NCBI RefSeq assembly: GCF_932526225.1
Contig: NC_064037.1
Span: forward strand, 8,848,203 to 8,912,202
Direction of reading: 5' to 3'
Length of the DNA: 64,000 bases
Origin: Nematostella vectensis
Taxonomy: Eukaryota > Cnidaria > Anthozoa > Actiniaria > Edwardsiidae
Shown here: positions 1 through 9,260 of the stretch, piece after piece
How positions within the stretch are numbered: position 1 is the first letter of the stretch
Layout: each line of letters starts with the position of its first letter
Program-made: the position numbers and the translations under genes
Notes under the pieces: generated by a model
What the model was told of the DNA's origin: nothing
The model's input: the letters and a program-made list of their open reading frames with translations, nothing else
Database searches by the model: none

Positions 1-165
1 AGCACTCGCGGAGAAATAGAAAGGTCATATTCTACGCACAGGATCTGGACGACAAGGAGGAAGTACTACTAAACAATAATAACGTGGTGACGGTGATTCC
101 CGGCCCGTGTGATATGCCGTACAGACAGCTGTATATTACCAGGCCTGGCCAGTTCACCAATCAAG
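1..165 (+). CDS. Partial upstream exon of mosaic extracellular gene
   Basis: The reading frame starting at base 3 is open and protein-like (it includes RKVIFYAQDLDDKEE and PGPCDMPYRQLYITRPG). It ends at a plausible donor, CAAG|GTATC at 165/166. The exon ends in phase 1, which is the phase at which the TSP1 exon at 545 begins, so I join them. The 5' side runs off the window, so neither the start codon nor the domain identity of this exon is visible. I do not recognise the domain. Its assignment to the gene rests only on phase, strand and spacing (intron 166-544). Confidence 0.5.
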
Positions 166-544
166 GTATCAATATTAGATATTGGCGATCGGTCATCATG
201 ATCATCAGCAGCACTATCACACCACCAACACAACACCGTCATCACCACCGAAACCATTACCATAACATCATAATTCAAAAACATTCATAACTATAACTTG
301 AATCACCAGGATTTCTTGAGAGGCGGGGGGAGGGGAACAAAGTCATAGACGATATATGTGAAAAATAGGAGATATAACGAATATTGTTATTTAAAAAAAT
401 GTCGCTTTTTGGCGGCCGAGGTTGATGCGCGCGCGGCTTGCGTCCACACCCCCCTCCCACCCCCTCATCTTAGCACCGCGTTTATCACCATCACTAATAT
501 CATCTAAGTTACTGTGATTGCATTATTTTCACCATATCTTTCAG

Positions 545-757
545 CCATTGAAGATCTACTTAAGCAGGGCCCAGCATCCACCAGGAGTGTGGTCCAGTCG
601 AGTCCAACTGGCGGCTTCGGGCAGTGGTCAGCGTTCGGTCCGTGTAGCACGAGTTGTGGAAGTGGCTTCCAGACAAGATCGCGCTCGTGCTTACCCAGCA
701 GAGCGTGCCTGGGTCCGACAGTAGAGACGAGAGCGTGTATCCAGCCCCCTTGTACAA
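545..757 (+). CDS. Thrombospondin type 1 (TSP1) domain exon
   Basis: The exon encodes a TSP1 repeat. The line FGQWSAFGPCSTSCGSG carries the Trp and CSxSCG signature, and further cysteines follow in RSRSCLPSRAC, ETRAC and QPPC, giving the usual six plus one extra. It is bounded by ATCTTTCAG|CC (acceptor 543-544) and ACAA|GTATGT (donor 758-759), is 213 nt long and is phase 1-1, the symmetric arrangement typical of shuffled extracellular modules. TSP1 domains act in secreted or cell-surface adhesion proteins. It joins in frame to the fibronectin type II exon at 1571. The frame runs open a few codons past the donor to a TGA at 769-771, so a short unspliced form could exist, but splicing is more likely. 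Confidence 0.85.
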
Positions 758-1570
758 GTATGTGGGACTGAGTTTAGAGTAGTTTACGAATCATTGAATA
801 TCGAAGATTGTTCTAATGTTTAATAAACATTTGGTTGCGCTGTCACTCAACAAACCATTTCAGTCCACTATCTAGAAGTTTTCCTATTTTCTCTTAGGGT
901 TAAAAGATAAGATTCCAATTATTAATTTAAAACGTACATTCATACAATATCTTGGAATTGCACCATTTTCCTATATATAGAAAGTGAACGGGGTGTATTT
1001 TTTAATTAGAATAATAATGCGATTGACTCTTCGTTTGCAATCTGGGCCTTCATCAGGCGTAGATGTCCCTCTAAAGGAATCCCAAGCTGACCTGACACCT
1101 CGATTGCACCCAGGTCGTCTTGTCTGAGAAGCAAGGCCCTACGACAGAGCAAAAAAAATGGCACGAAATTTTTCAATTCTCAATATATAAGCTCAAGATT
1201 CCGCATACAAGGAATCCCTCTGACAAAAAGCTTAATTCCAAATTTGAAAGAAATTTAGAAGATATGAAATTTAGATTTGGCTCAATTTCTGATCAGAGCC
1301 CGACTTCTCCCTAAAAACGAGGAGAATTCGTACTTTGAACATTTGAACATTGGACTTCAAGCCTCATATCCCGAAGACGAATCCTTTGAAACACTTTTTG
1401 ATATGTTGGTTTACAAAACAAAAGGAACCTCTATGCAAAAATTCAAGCTATCCGAAGTTAATTCTTGGAAAACTTGCCATTTTTTGCTCTGTCAGGCCCT
1501 ACACAACTAACCTCTGCCATGTCTGCTATGGTAAATTCTAATGGTTCCCTTTCAAATCCTTTGTCCTCAG
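758..1570 (+). other. Intron between TSP1 and FN2 exons
   Basis: 813 bp, AT-rich. Short open frames around 1120-1500 show no domain and no flanking splice sites that keep phase 1, so I see no exon here. The 3' end is TTTGTCCTCAG. Confidence 0.5.
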
Positions 1571-1753
1571 AGCCTCAGTGTGTGCAGACATATGGCGGGA
1601 ACTCAAACGTGGGCAAGTGTTGCTCGCTGCCGTTCATCTTCCGTGACACAGTGTACGACAAGTGCATCAAACACACCCACACGGGTAACATGTGGTGTGC
1701 GACCACGCCCAATTACGACCAGGACAGGACATGGGGGTTCTGCAAGCAAACAG
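1571..1753 (+). CDS. Fibronectin type II (FN2) domain exon
   Basis: The translation fits the fibronectin type II signature position by position: C-SL-P-F-I-F, seven residues, C, nine residues, W-C, ATTP, N-Y, five residues, W-G-F-C. The earlier cysteine of the domain is in PQCVQTYGG. The exon begins after CCTCAG (1565-1570) and ends at ACAG|GTCTGA (1753/1754). It is 183 nt and phase 1-1 like the TSP1 exon. FN2 modules bind collagen/gelatin in vertebrate proteins, and in this gene the next exon is minicollagen-like. The frame is open to a stop near 1779, so the exact donor is a choice, but phase continuity with the next exon supports 1753. Confidence 0.88.
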
Positions 1754-2272
1754 GTCTGAAGGGGAACAAAGCGGGTTAACATGAGTCCACGAACAAAAAC
1801 GCTGAGCATAAAGCATTCGAAGTTATTAGAGTTGGAATTTTGTGGTGGAATTCTCGTACGATATACCTGCTGAAGGTGTACGGCTGCAAATAGCTTTGTT
1901 GCATGAAGACTAACTAGAAACTGATTTTTTTTATTGAAATGACTAAAGTTATTATTTAGCAGTATTAGTAAGTATTTATAGTGCTTGCTACGAACGATAT
2001 GTTTGACTGTGGTGTGTTTTGGGGATACCAGTTGATATAGATTGTTGTGTAGCATCAAGTCTGTGAGCAAATGGCCTTCAGAAAGAGGATCTGATAATCG
2101 GGGGTATTGAGGCGAGGGGGGTTCATATATGCTCTTTGCATATTTAACGTTACATTGCTGCTGTTCAACACAGTGGACTCACGATGCCTCGTTAACTCGA
2201 GATAATTTCTATCTTGGTGGACGGTGGTTCGCCTATCTATCACGTGCTCACTTTCCTGGAACTGTTTTGTAG

Positions 2273-2439
2273 AAAGACGAAGTAATACAATGTACCGACC
2301 TCCGGGCTACCTGCCCGCCCCAGTCCCTCACGTGGACTTGCCCAGTCTTCCTTCTGGCTGTGACCCCTCATGCTACAACATGTGCATTCCCGGATGTCAC
2401 GTGACATGTTGTAGTGCGCATGCGCTTGCATTCCCTTCA
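2273..2439 (+). CDS. Minicollagen-type cysteine-rich domain exon (nematocyst protein candidate)
   Basis: The exon starts after TTTTGTAG (2265-2272) in phase 1, matching the FN2 exon. It encodes a proline-rich run (PPGYLPAPVP) followed by CDPSCYNMCIPGCHVTCC. This is exactly C-x3-C-x3-C-x3-C-x3-CC, the cysteine pattern of minicollagen and related nematocyst wall proteins, where such domains cross-link by disulphides and usually sit next to proline-rich stretches. A consensus donor, CA|GTGAGT, follows at 2440. No collagen Gly-X-Y repeat is present in this exon. If the donor is not used, the frame stays open to a TGA at 2707-2709, with an AATAAA at 2759-2764, giving an alternative last exon. The pattern match is certain; the nematocyst role is inferred from the family. 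Confidence 0.8.
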
Positions 2440-2730
2440 GTGAGTAATTTGGGTATTTCATTCAGTTTACCGTTCACTTGCGACCGACTTATAAGTGAGA
2501 AATCTAACAACATGTCAAAGGCGTCTCATTTTCCGAAGGCAAATCTGGATTTTGGTGAAGAAGGCCAGGTTCCTCTTTTTCCCAGGGATAGCAAAAGGGG
2601 AGGGAGGATGGATATTTTCTGGAATCACACAATTGGGTTCTGGCTTCATTTCAGTAAGATCATCTTCCATTCTTCGCAAGCATCACTTTATAGCGATTTT
2701 TGTAGCTGACATCCGTCGTACTTTAAAAAG

Positions 2731-3330
2731 ACTGTGCAATTTTTAAAGTTGGTTTCGTAATAAAATATATTTTTAAATTAGATGACTACTGTATTGTGAT
2801 ATAGTTCCATTGCTAATTGCAGATATGACTAACGCTTAGTCAACAATGTCCAACTACATACGACTCACAACAGTCAGACGATGTACGACGTCGATCAATT
2901 AGACCCTACGACCTCATGACAATCAGACGATATACGACATACGACTCACGACAATCGATGAACGACGATATCAATCAGACGATGTTCGAAGTAACGCAAG
3001 TTTATTGACTGCAGATGACAGGAGATAGCCGACAATGTTATACTTTATCTCCGACCAAGAATTTTTAAACGGGAAACTGGGGGCTGGACCGCTTGCACGA
3101 AATCCCAATAAGACAATTTATGATGTCAAGACGCGATAGTTCGAAGGGGAGGGTGGGAAATAGGCTCGTAAGACCGCTGGTCTCATATCACTGTGACAGT
3201 CGTAGCACGGTATGCTGATTTTTGTAGCTGGCTGATGGGATCGAGCATACCATATGACAGTAGCTATTTTGCTTAGAAAATGCGGACATTTGTTATGCAT
3301 TTTCGGGCTTTTATATACTAGTGTTTTAAT
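2731..3330. repeat. Segment A, copy 1, of the tandem transporter unit
   Basis: This stretch recurs at 39567-40335 and 43797-44585, and its last 200 bp at 21420-21620. It contains many short ACGACnnnACGAC-like words and the shared line CGTAAGACCGCTGGTCTC. Homology starts about 20 bp after the possible terminal stop of the upstream gene, so a duplication boundary lies here. I see no coding frame conserved between copies. Confidence 0.8.
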
Positions 3331-3575
3331 ACCTTCTTTTTAGTTTTCTTTTTTATAGAAATAATGGATTATAATGGAAATAAAAACATGACAATAACAG
3401 ACTATCATATGAGTCTAGCTAGAGAGCAACTACAACGTTTTGTAAAACAATTGGACTATGGCACTTCATTAAAAGGGGTACCCAGGATAACGAACATCGA
3501 CGGCATACGTCTTCCAAATATGAACCAAACATAAAATCACCAAACATGAACTCGTTAGAATCTAACACAGGAAAC
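3331..3575. other. Unique spacer between segment A and minisatellite, copy 1
   Basis: No conserved frame or family resemblance seen. It is AT-rich and differs from the other unit copies, where segment A runs directly into the 36-bp repeats. Confidence 0.4.
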
Positions 3576-3840
3576 TACAAGTTAGCAGGCAATTTGAAGC
3601 TGGCACGTAACTAAACACGTAACAGGCAACTAAAAGCTAGCAGGCAACTAGAAGCTAGCAGGGGATAAATAGCTAGCAGGCAACTAGAAGCTAGCAAGGA
3701 ATAAATAGCTAGCAGGCATCTAAAAGCTAGCAGGGAATAAATAGCTAGCAGGCAACTAGAAGCTAGCAGGGAATAAATAGCTAGCTGGCAACTGAAGCTA
3801 GCAGGGAAGAAGTAGCTAGCCGGCAACTAGAAGCTAGCAG
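3576..3840. repeat. 36-bp minisatellite, copy 1
   Basis: About seven degenerate units built on AGCTAGCAGGGAATAAAT plus AGCTAGCAGGCAACTAGA. The same unit makes the large array at 40336-42255 and short remnants at 22915-23030, 44586-44791 and 45852-45910. Confidence 0.9.
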
Positions 3841-5052
3841 ACAGTATTATTTAGGATATTTGATTGACACAGAATGTTAACGGCTGGGAGCGTGCAAAAT
3901 TTCAGTTGGGCATGATAACATAACGGGTCCCAACGGGTCTCCCGCCTTCAAAGGCACGGAATATTTAGCAGGAGGAAAAAAGGGTCATGATGGGAACCAA
4001 CATGAGCCATCTATGAGTTAAACAGGAAAACTCAGTGGTTTGGTATGACCGAGTTTCATTCAGAACTATGCTAGATTCATATAGCCACCCGATTCCTCCA
4101 TTACAATCAATGAACGCTTAAAAGCCATTGTCTATTTCCTATTTACTATATTCTGATAACTATATATCAACGACTCTAACAACCCAATATTTCATTTAAG
4201 GGATTTATAAATATTTTCTTTTTCTTTTATTTTTGTTTTTGTTTTCTCCTCCCCATCCTCGTCAAAAAGGTACAATTCGTTTAGAAGTGGTCTTTAAATG
4301 TGAATGGTAAACTGTTGGGGGCGAAAGCTGTTTTGTATCTGCAAAAACACGCAAACACACGCAGACTAAATAATCGCACAAAAAATGTTAAATTATCATA
4401 CGATGATCGTTTTTTAAGTCTCCCATTAATTTACAGCAACTGTGCATGACGTCTTTTCATTTTCATTTGGCTGTGTTTGGGACAGATGACATTGCATTGA
4501 GTAAATTTAAGCCACATAAAAAAAATTCGTTTTATGGTCGTCGCCCGCGTCCGGACTTTCTCTTAAAAACGTCTAAAATTCAGAAACAATTGACACCCAA
4601 ACACACTATACATCTAAAGTTGTGCCCGAAAATCCCTTTAACTACACCAAAAACTACCGCAATATCGCCTATGATTGGAAGAACCATTTTTCTCCAGCCG
4701 AAAGGCCTAATTTTGAGATTATAAGAAAAAACAAAGAGACAGTGATGGTAACCCCTTTGTGGATTAACAATGTAGATGTAGATGTAGACAGATCAAAATA
4801 GAAATAAAAACCGCCCGCACGAGTGCTCCCGAGGAAGGAATCGCGAACCTGAATAGATTTCTATGTAGCCTATGCTTTCGATATCTATCATATTATCTGA
4901 TGTTTTCTGATTTCAGATGATAATATCTTTGATGTGCTTGGTTCCTAACTGATACCTAACATCCCTCCTATCGGGCGATATTCCGGCTATTTAAATCACG
5001 AACAACTCACTAAATCTCCCAGAAAGGATACGTGACTCCTCAAAGGAGCGGC
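3841..5052. repeat. Segment B, copy 1
   Basis: This matches 23031-24032 plus 38586-38948, and also 42256-43181 and 45911-46833. It begins with a shared TTTGATTGACACAGAATGTTA line and ends in the conserved promoter stretch before the TATA box. A small open frame at 4446-4724 is not conserved in the other copies and is not treated as a gene. Confidence 0.8.
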
Positions 5053-5155
5053 TATAAAAAGAACGATAGGCAAAATCCGAGGACTTTGGCATGATATCAG
5101 TGAACAATAGAATATGTACAATAGAATAGGTACAAGCAAGGCAGAGGAAAAACAG
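5053..5155 (+). pseudogene. Relic promoter and exon 1 of transporter gene, copy 1
   Basis: TATAAAA at 5053-5059 is followed, as in the live copies, by the AATAGGCAAAAT-like line and ATGATATC (5091-5098). Most of the first exon is missing. The sequence jumps from the leader (TGAACAATAG) to the last codons (GGTACAAGCAAGGCAGAGGA) and still ends at a GT donor (5156-5157). The membrane segment and MCT signature are gone, so this copy cannot supply the transporter N-terminus. Confidence 0.75.
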
Positions 5156-5571
5156 GTTGAGTCTGATTCACGAAGTTTGTGGACAGAAAATACGATCGTG
5201 CCCACACTACGCGTACATCCGATAACTTCGGGCGGTCTGTTACCGATGACACGAACAACAATCCTGTTGATAAACATAATCTAGTAAACATAATCCACTT
5301 TCTAATCCGAGCCCAACACCCCCAACAGCGCAACTATTGACACCCCTTACAAAACAAACACACATGAGGTGTTGCATAACAATACATAACTTATGGTTTA
5401 TTTTCGTAATAACATTAAATAGGAACACATTCTGCCGTGCTCCCTAGATTAGGTGTGAAGTGTACGGAAGCCCAGCGGGGCCACCGCCCTATACGATTTC
5501 GGATTTTCATGTTTTGCAAACAAAATCACGAGTTTGCTTGTTTAATTTTGATTTCAGATTTTTTTTTTTTG
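5156..5571. other. Sequence downstream of relic exon 1
   Basis: It starts with the shared GTCTGATTCACGA line seen after exon 1 in other copies. A short line around 5466-5485 (GAAGCCCAGCGGGGCCACC) is matched near 9127-9145 in intron 1 of gene A, so both descend from the same unit. No gene seen. Confidence 0.5.
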
Positions 5572-5895
5572 CGAGTTTGTATTTTAATTGTTTTTGCTAG
5601 TTTGTATTTTGCATTTGTAAGTTTGTATTTGCTTTTGCTTTGTATCGATACAAACTAGCAAAAGCAAATACAAACTAGCAAAAGTAAAATACTAACTAAC
5701 AAATGCAAAATACGAACTAGCAAAAGTAAAATACAAACTCGCAAACGCAAAATACAAACTAGCAAAAGCAAAATACAAACTCTCAAAAGCAAAATACAAA
5801 CTAGCAAAAGCAAAATACAAACTCGCAAAAGAAATATACTCGCAAAAGCAAAATGCAAAATAGCAAAAGCAAAATAAAAACAAACTCGCAAATGC
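5572..5895. repeat. 21-bp minisatellite with orientation switch
   Basis: Units of the TTTGTATTTTGCTTTTGCGAG type run forward for about 70 bp. They then flip to the complementary orientation at a perfect palindrome, TTGTATCGATACAA (5640-5653), and continue reversed to about 5895. Together with the forward array at 6370-7570 this could form a very long hairpin. Open frames across it only repeat a 7-residue word. Confidence 0.88.
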
Positions 5896-6369
5896 AAAGT
5901 ACAAAACAGGTAATCCGGAATGCTGAATCCATGCTACTGGAATCCGGAATCCACACACTAGGACCCGGAATCCAGAATCCTATTGAAGAACCTGTCATTA
6001 CTTCAACGGATTTGGATTATTTTGTTCTGATACGGTTTTTATTTCGACGGTTTGGGATTTTGTTTCTTCTGATTCGGTTTTTTATTTCGACGGGTTGGGA
6101 TTTTATTTCTTCTGATTTTGTTTTTATTTCGGCTGACTTGCTTTTTACTTCGACGGATTTGGAAATTATTTCTACTTATTTGAATTTTATATTGTACTAT
6201 TTCAAAAACAAATTCCAACTTCGTTAAAAACAAAATCTAAATCGTTGAAAAATAAAACCAAATCGCTAAAAACAAAACGCAAATCGATAAAAATAAAATC
6301 GCTCCGGGTAGACCATGATGCACTGCGCCAATACATAATAGCTTCTGCTGGTGCATCATGGTCTATCCA
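5896..6369. repeat. Degenerate T-rich repeats and small hairpin between the 21-bp arrays
   Basis: At 6000-6300 there are loose repeats of the TTTTATTTCGACGGnTTGG kind and their complements. A 14-bp perfect inverted repeat, TAGACCATGATGCA at 6309-6322 against 6352-6365, has a 29-base loop. No coding frame is credible. Confidence 0.6.
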
Positions 6370-7570
6370 TTTGTATTTTCTTTTGCTAGTTTGTATTTTG
6401 CTTATGCGAGTTTGTATTTTGCTTATGCGAGTTTGTGTTTTGCTTTTGCGAGTTTGTATTTTGCTTTTGCTAGTTTGCACTCTGCATTTGCGTTTTTGTA
6501 TTTTGCTTTTGCTAGTTTGCATTTGCGTTTTTGTATTTTGCGTTTGCTAGTTTGTATTTTACTTTTGCTAGTTTGTATTTTGCGTTTGCGAGTTTGTATT
6601 TTACTTTTGCTAGCTCGTATTTTGCGTTTGTTAGTTTGTATTTTACTTTTGCTAGTTTGTATTTTGCGTTTGCGAGTTTATATTTTACTTTTGCTAGTTT
6701 GTATTTTGCGTTTGCAAGTTTGCACTTTGCTTTTGCGAGTTTGTATTCTACTTTTGCTAGTTTGTATTCTACTTTTGCTAGTTTGTATTTTGCTTTTGCG
6801 AGTTTGTATTTTACTTTTGCTAGTTTGTATTTTGCGTTTGCTAGTTTGTACTTTGCTTATGCGAGTTTGTATTTTGCTTATGCGAGTTTGTGTTTTGCTT
6901 TTGCGTTTTTGTATTTTGCTTTTGCTAGTTTGCATTTGCGTTTTTGTATTTTGCTTTTGCGAGTTTGCATTTTTCTTTTGAGTTTGTATTTTGCTTTTTC
7001 TAGTTTGTACTTTGCGTTTGCGAGTTTGTATTTTAATTTTGCTAGTTTTTATTTTACTTTTGCTAGTTTGTATTTTGCGTTTGCTAGTTTGTATTTTGCG
7101 TTTGCTAGTTTGTATTTTGCGTTTGCTAGTTTGTATTTTGCTTTTGCTAGTTTGTATTTTGCTTTTGCGAATTTGTATTTTGCTTTTGCGATTTTGTGTT
7201 TGCGAGTTTGTATTTTACTTTTGCTAGTTTGTATTTTGCGTTTGCGAGTTTGTATTTTACTTTTGCTAGTTTGTATTTTGCTTTTGCTAGTTTGTATTTT
7301 ACTTTTGCTAGTTTGTATTTTGCGTTTGCAAGTTTTTTTTTGCTTTTGCGAGTTTGTATTTTGCTTTTGCTAGTTTGTATTTTGCTTTTGCTAGTTTGTA
7401 TTCTACTTTGCGAGTTTGTATTTTACTTTTGCTAGCTTGTATTTTGCGTTTGCGAGTTTGTATTTTACTTTTGCTAGTTTGTATTTTGCGTTTGCTAGTT
7501 TGTATTTTACTTTTGCTAGTTTGTATTTTGCGTTTGCGAGTTTGTATTTTACTTTTGCGAGTTTGTATTG
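6370..7570. repeat. 21-bp minisatellite, main array
   Basis: About 55-57 units of 21 bp, TTTGTATTTTGC(T/G)TTTGC(G/T)AG. In places two variants alternate (…ACTTTTGCTAG / …GCGTTTGCGAG), which makes a 42-bp higher-order unit. The unit is seven codons long, which explains the 200-280-residue open frames on both strands. A remnant of the same repeat lies at 11415-11470. Confidence 0.92.
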
Positions 7571-7809
7571 CCCTATCCAATTGAGCGTGGAACGCCAGAA
7601 GTTTTTGCGTAAAAACTTTAAGTTTTTTGACGTCACAAGAGCATGTTGTCTAGGTGAGCTTTGAATGTTGTTAGGCGGAGGCAAGTGGAATTTTAGAATT
7701 GGAAATTAGAAATGGAATTTTTCTGATTTTCTGGGGTTGCGCGACACATTAAAACACATTTTGAGCTATTTTGGGATTTAGCTTGAGAACATTCGAGTGG
7801 TGGCGTGGT
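7571..7809. other. Unassigned sequence before promoter A
   Basis: No repeat or conserved frame recognised. Segment-B-type sequence resumes at about 7810 with AAATTCCGGCTATTTC. Confidence 0.4.
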
Positions 7810-7939
7810 TGTATTACGGGCAAAATTCCGGCTATTTCGAAACAGCGAAAACAATCAAGAACAAATCTCCCAGAATGCATTGCAGTGACACCTGACTCTT
7901 CATATAGGCTATAAAAAAGAAGAATAGGCAGAATTTGGA
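7810..7939 (+). promoter_or_regulatory. Promoter of transporter gene A
   Basis: This block (ATTCCGGCTATTTC … AAATCTCCCAGAA … TATAAAA at 7910-7916) is conserved before every exon-1 copy (about 4980, 38810, 43030 and 46690). Compared with gene B, about 16 bp between TATA and the leader are missing, so a start site 25-30 bp downstream of TATA would fall at about 7937-7945, almost on the first ATG (7940). Confidence 0.65.
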
Positions 7940-8195
7940 ATGATATCTGTGAACGAGTTTAAAGCAGACAAAATAACGAGTGAAGAAGAAACTCCACAAG
8001 AGACTGCAAATGGCGCTGAACCTTCAGCTATGCGGCAGCAAGAAGATGTCCCCTCACACATGGACAAAGGCTGGGCATGGGTTGTCTGTTTTTCGTCTTT
8101 TTGTATCACCATCCTAGCAGCAGGACTACTTAACTGCGCTGGAATCATATTCGTGGAATTACTTGAGAGGTACAAGCAAGGCAGGGGTAAAACAG
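7940..8195 (+). CDS. MCT-like transporter gene A, exon 1 (TM1)
   Basis: The exon encodes the cytosolic N-terminus and first membrane helix of an SLC16/monocarboxylate-transporter-like protein of the major facilitator superfamily. DKGWAWVV matches the family signature [DE]-G-[GS]-[WF]-[GA]-W at the start of TM1, apart from Lys for the first Gly. The donor is AACAG|GTAGAG (8195/8196), phase 1, joining to exon 2 at 16430; the three exons give 1365 nt, 454 codons plus stop. The start is odd. The ATG used by gene B is ATA here (7973-7975), and an 8-bp difference in the leader puts an upstream ATG (7940) in frame. In-frame ATGs at 8030 and 8060 are alternatives, the latter in a good context directly before the TM1 signature. 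Confidence 0.85.
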
Positions 8196-8228
8196 GTAGA
8201 GTCTGATTCACGAGGTTTGTTTATTCGC

Positions 8229-9034
8229 AGTGGCTATTACCCGACAGTCGGGAAAGGTCCTCGATGGAATAAATGCCCAAAAATTCTTAAATTATTCAAA
8301 TAACCCAGTAAATTATCGGAATAAGTACGCAGCTGCTTTGTCTCCTATTGTTTTTGTTCTACAAAGGGGTTCTTTTGTCTCTATTCTTCTCGTTCTTTGT
8401 GTCGAAGTGCCGATATTGCCCAATCTAATTGCAGCTTACGTAAGAGCTGCGTACTGACCAAATTGTCGACCAAGTGAGGTCAAAGTATTCTATATTTGTT
8501 AAGAAAGGACAAGCGAATCTGAGTTGAGCTTTGTTGGCGGTATTTTTTGTTTTCTGTTGTCTGTGTACACTATAAAATCGTAATTTTAGTGGCACTTTTC
8601 AACAATACACTGCTAAATGCCGACAGCTCTCGATTTGCTAAAATATCGAGGTAAATTTTCAACCTTGTGAGTTCAAAGTATTTTATATTTGTTAAGAGAG
8701 GGCAATCCAATCTAAATTGAGCCTTTTTGTTGAAATTAAATGTTATTTCTTGCTTATAAACACTATAAACCTTTCCCGACTGTTATTGTGTAGAATTGTA
8801 GCAGATAAAATTCAAGGGTCAGTAAAATAGTGATATTTAAGTGTATACAAGCAAGGGAAAACAGTCAATTCCGACAACAAAGCTCAATTTAAAATCGCTT
8901 GCTCTTTCTAAATAAATATAAAATATTTTGAACTTAATAGGTCGACAACTTACTGGGTTGTTTGAAAAAAATGGAAAACTGTCGGGCATTTAGTCTTTTG
9001 AAGACCTTTCTCGACTGTCGGGCATATAGCCACT
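8229..9034. mobile_element. Non-autonomous DNA element in intron 1 of gene A
   Basis: Imperfect terminal inverted repeats of about 30 bp begin AGTGGCTATTACCCGACAG; the other end reads CTGTCGGGCATATAGCCACT. The element interrupts a line that is continuous after exon 1 of gene B. The flanks are 15-bp near-duplicates (8214-8228 and 9035-9049, 13 of 15 identical). No protein is encoded. A smaller MITE is nested at 8321-8459. Confidence 0.78.
8321..8459. mobile_element. Nested small MITE (AGTACGCAGCT termini)
   Basis: The termini AAGTACGCAGCT and AGCTGCGTACTGACC form an inverted repeat. The reverse complement of the whole stretch, including the line TTTGTCTCTATTCTTCTCGT, recurs at 38615-38755. 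The two copies show it is a mobile unit of about 140 bp. Confidence 0.8.
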
Positions 9035-9260
9035 GGGTTGTTTATTTGCTATACTGCAAAAACGTGACATTTTTATGAGAGAACGAGAATGTCACACCAG
9101 CCCTGACACTGCTGTATTACATTCGAAAGCCCAGGAGGGCCACCCGCTGTGTTTATTTAATCCGATTTGGACTTTATTTCATCGGATTTGGTTTTAATTT
9201 GAGCCAATTTGTTTTTTTTTTATTCCAACCGATTTGGTTTTGAATGTTACGGTACAGTTA
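9035..9260 (+). other. Continuation of intron 1 of gene A
   Basis: It matches the sequence after exon 1 of gene B (CTGCAAAAACGTGACATTTTTATGAGAG-like) up to about 9090 and then diverges. No gene seen. Confidence 0.5.

Noticed and set aside
1120-1314. Possible additional exon between TSP1 and FN2
   Set aside because: No domain, and no phase-1 splice borders around it.
4446-4724. 92-residue frame in segment B
   Set aside because: The homologous sequence near 23590-23900 does not keep the frame, so it is not under coding constraint.
6358-7664. Frames of 200-280 residues with a LYFAFAS-like heptad
   Set aside because: Translation of the 21-bp minisatellite; open on both strands and in several frames.
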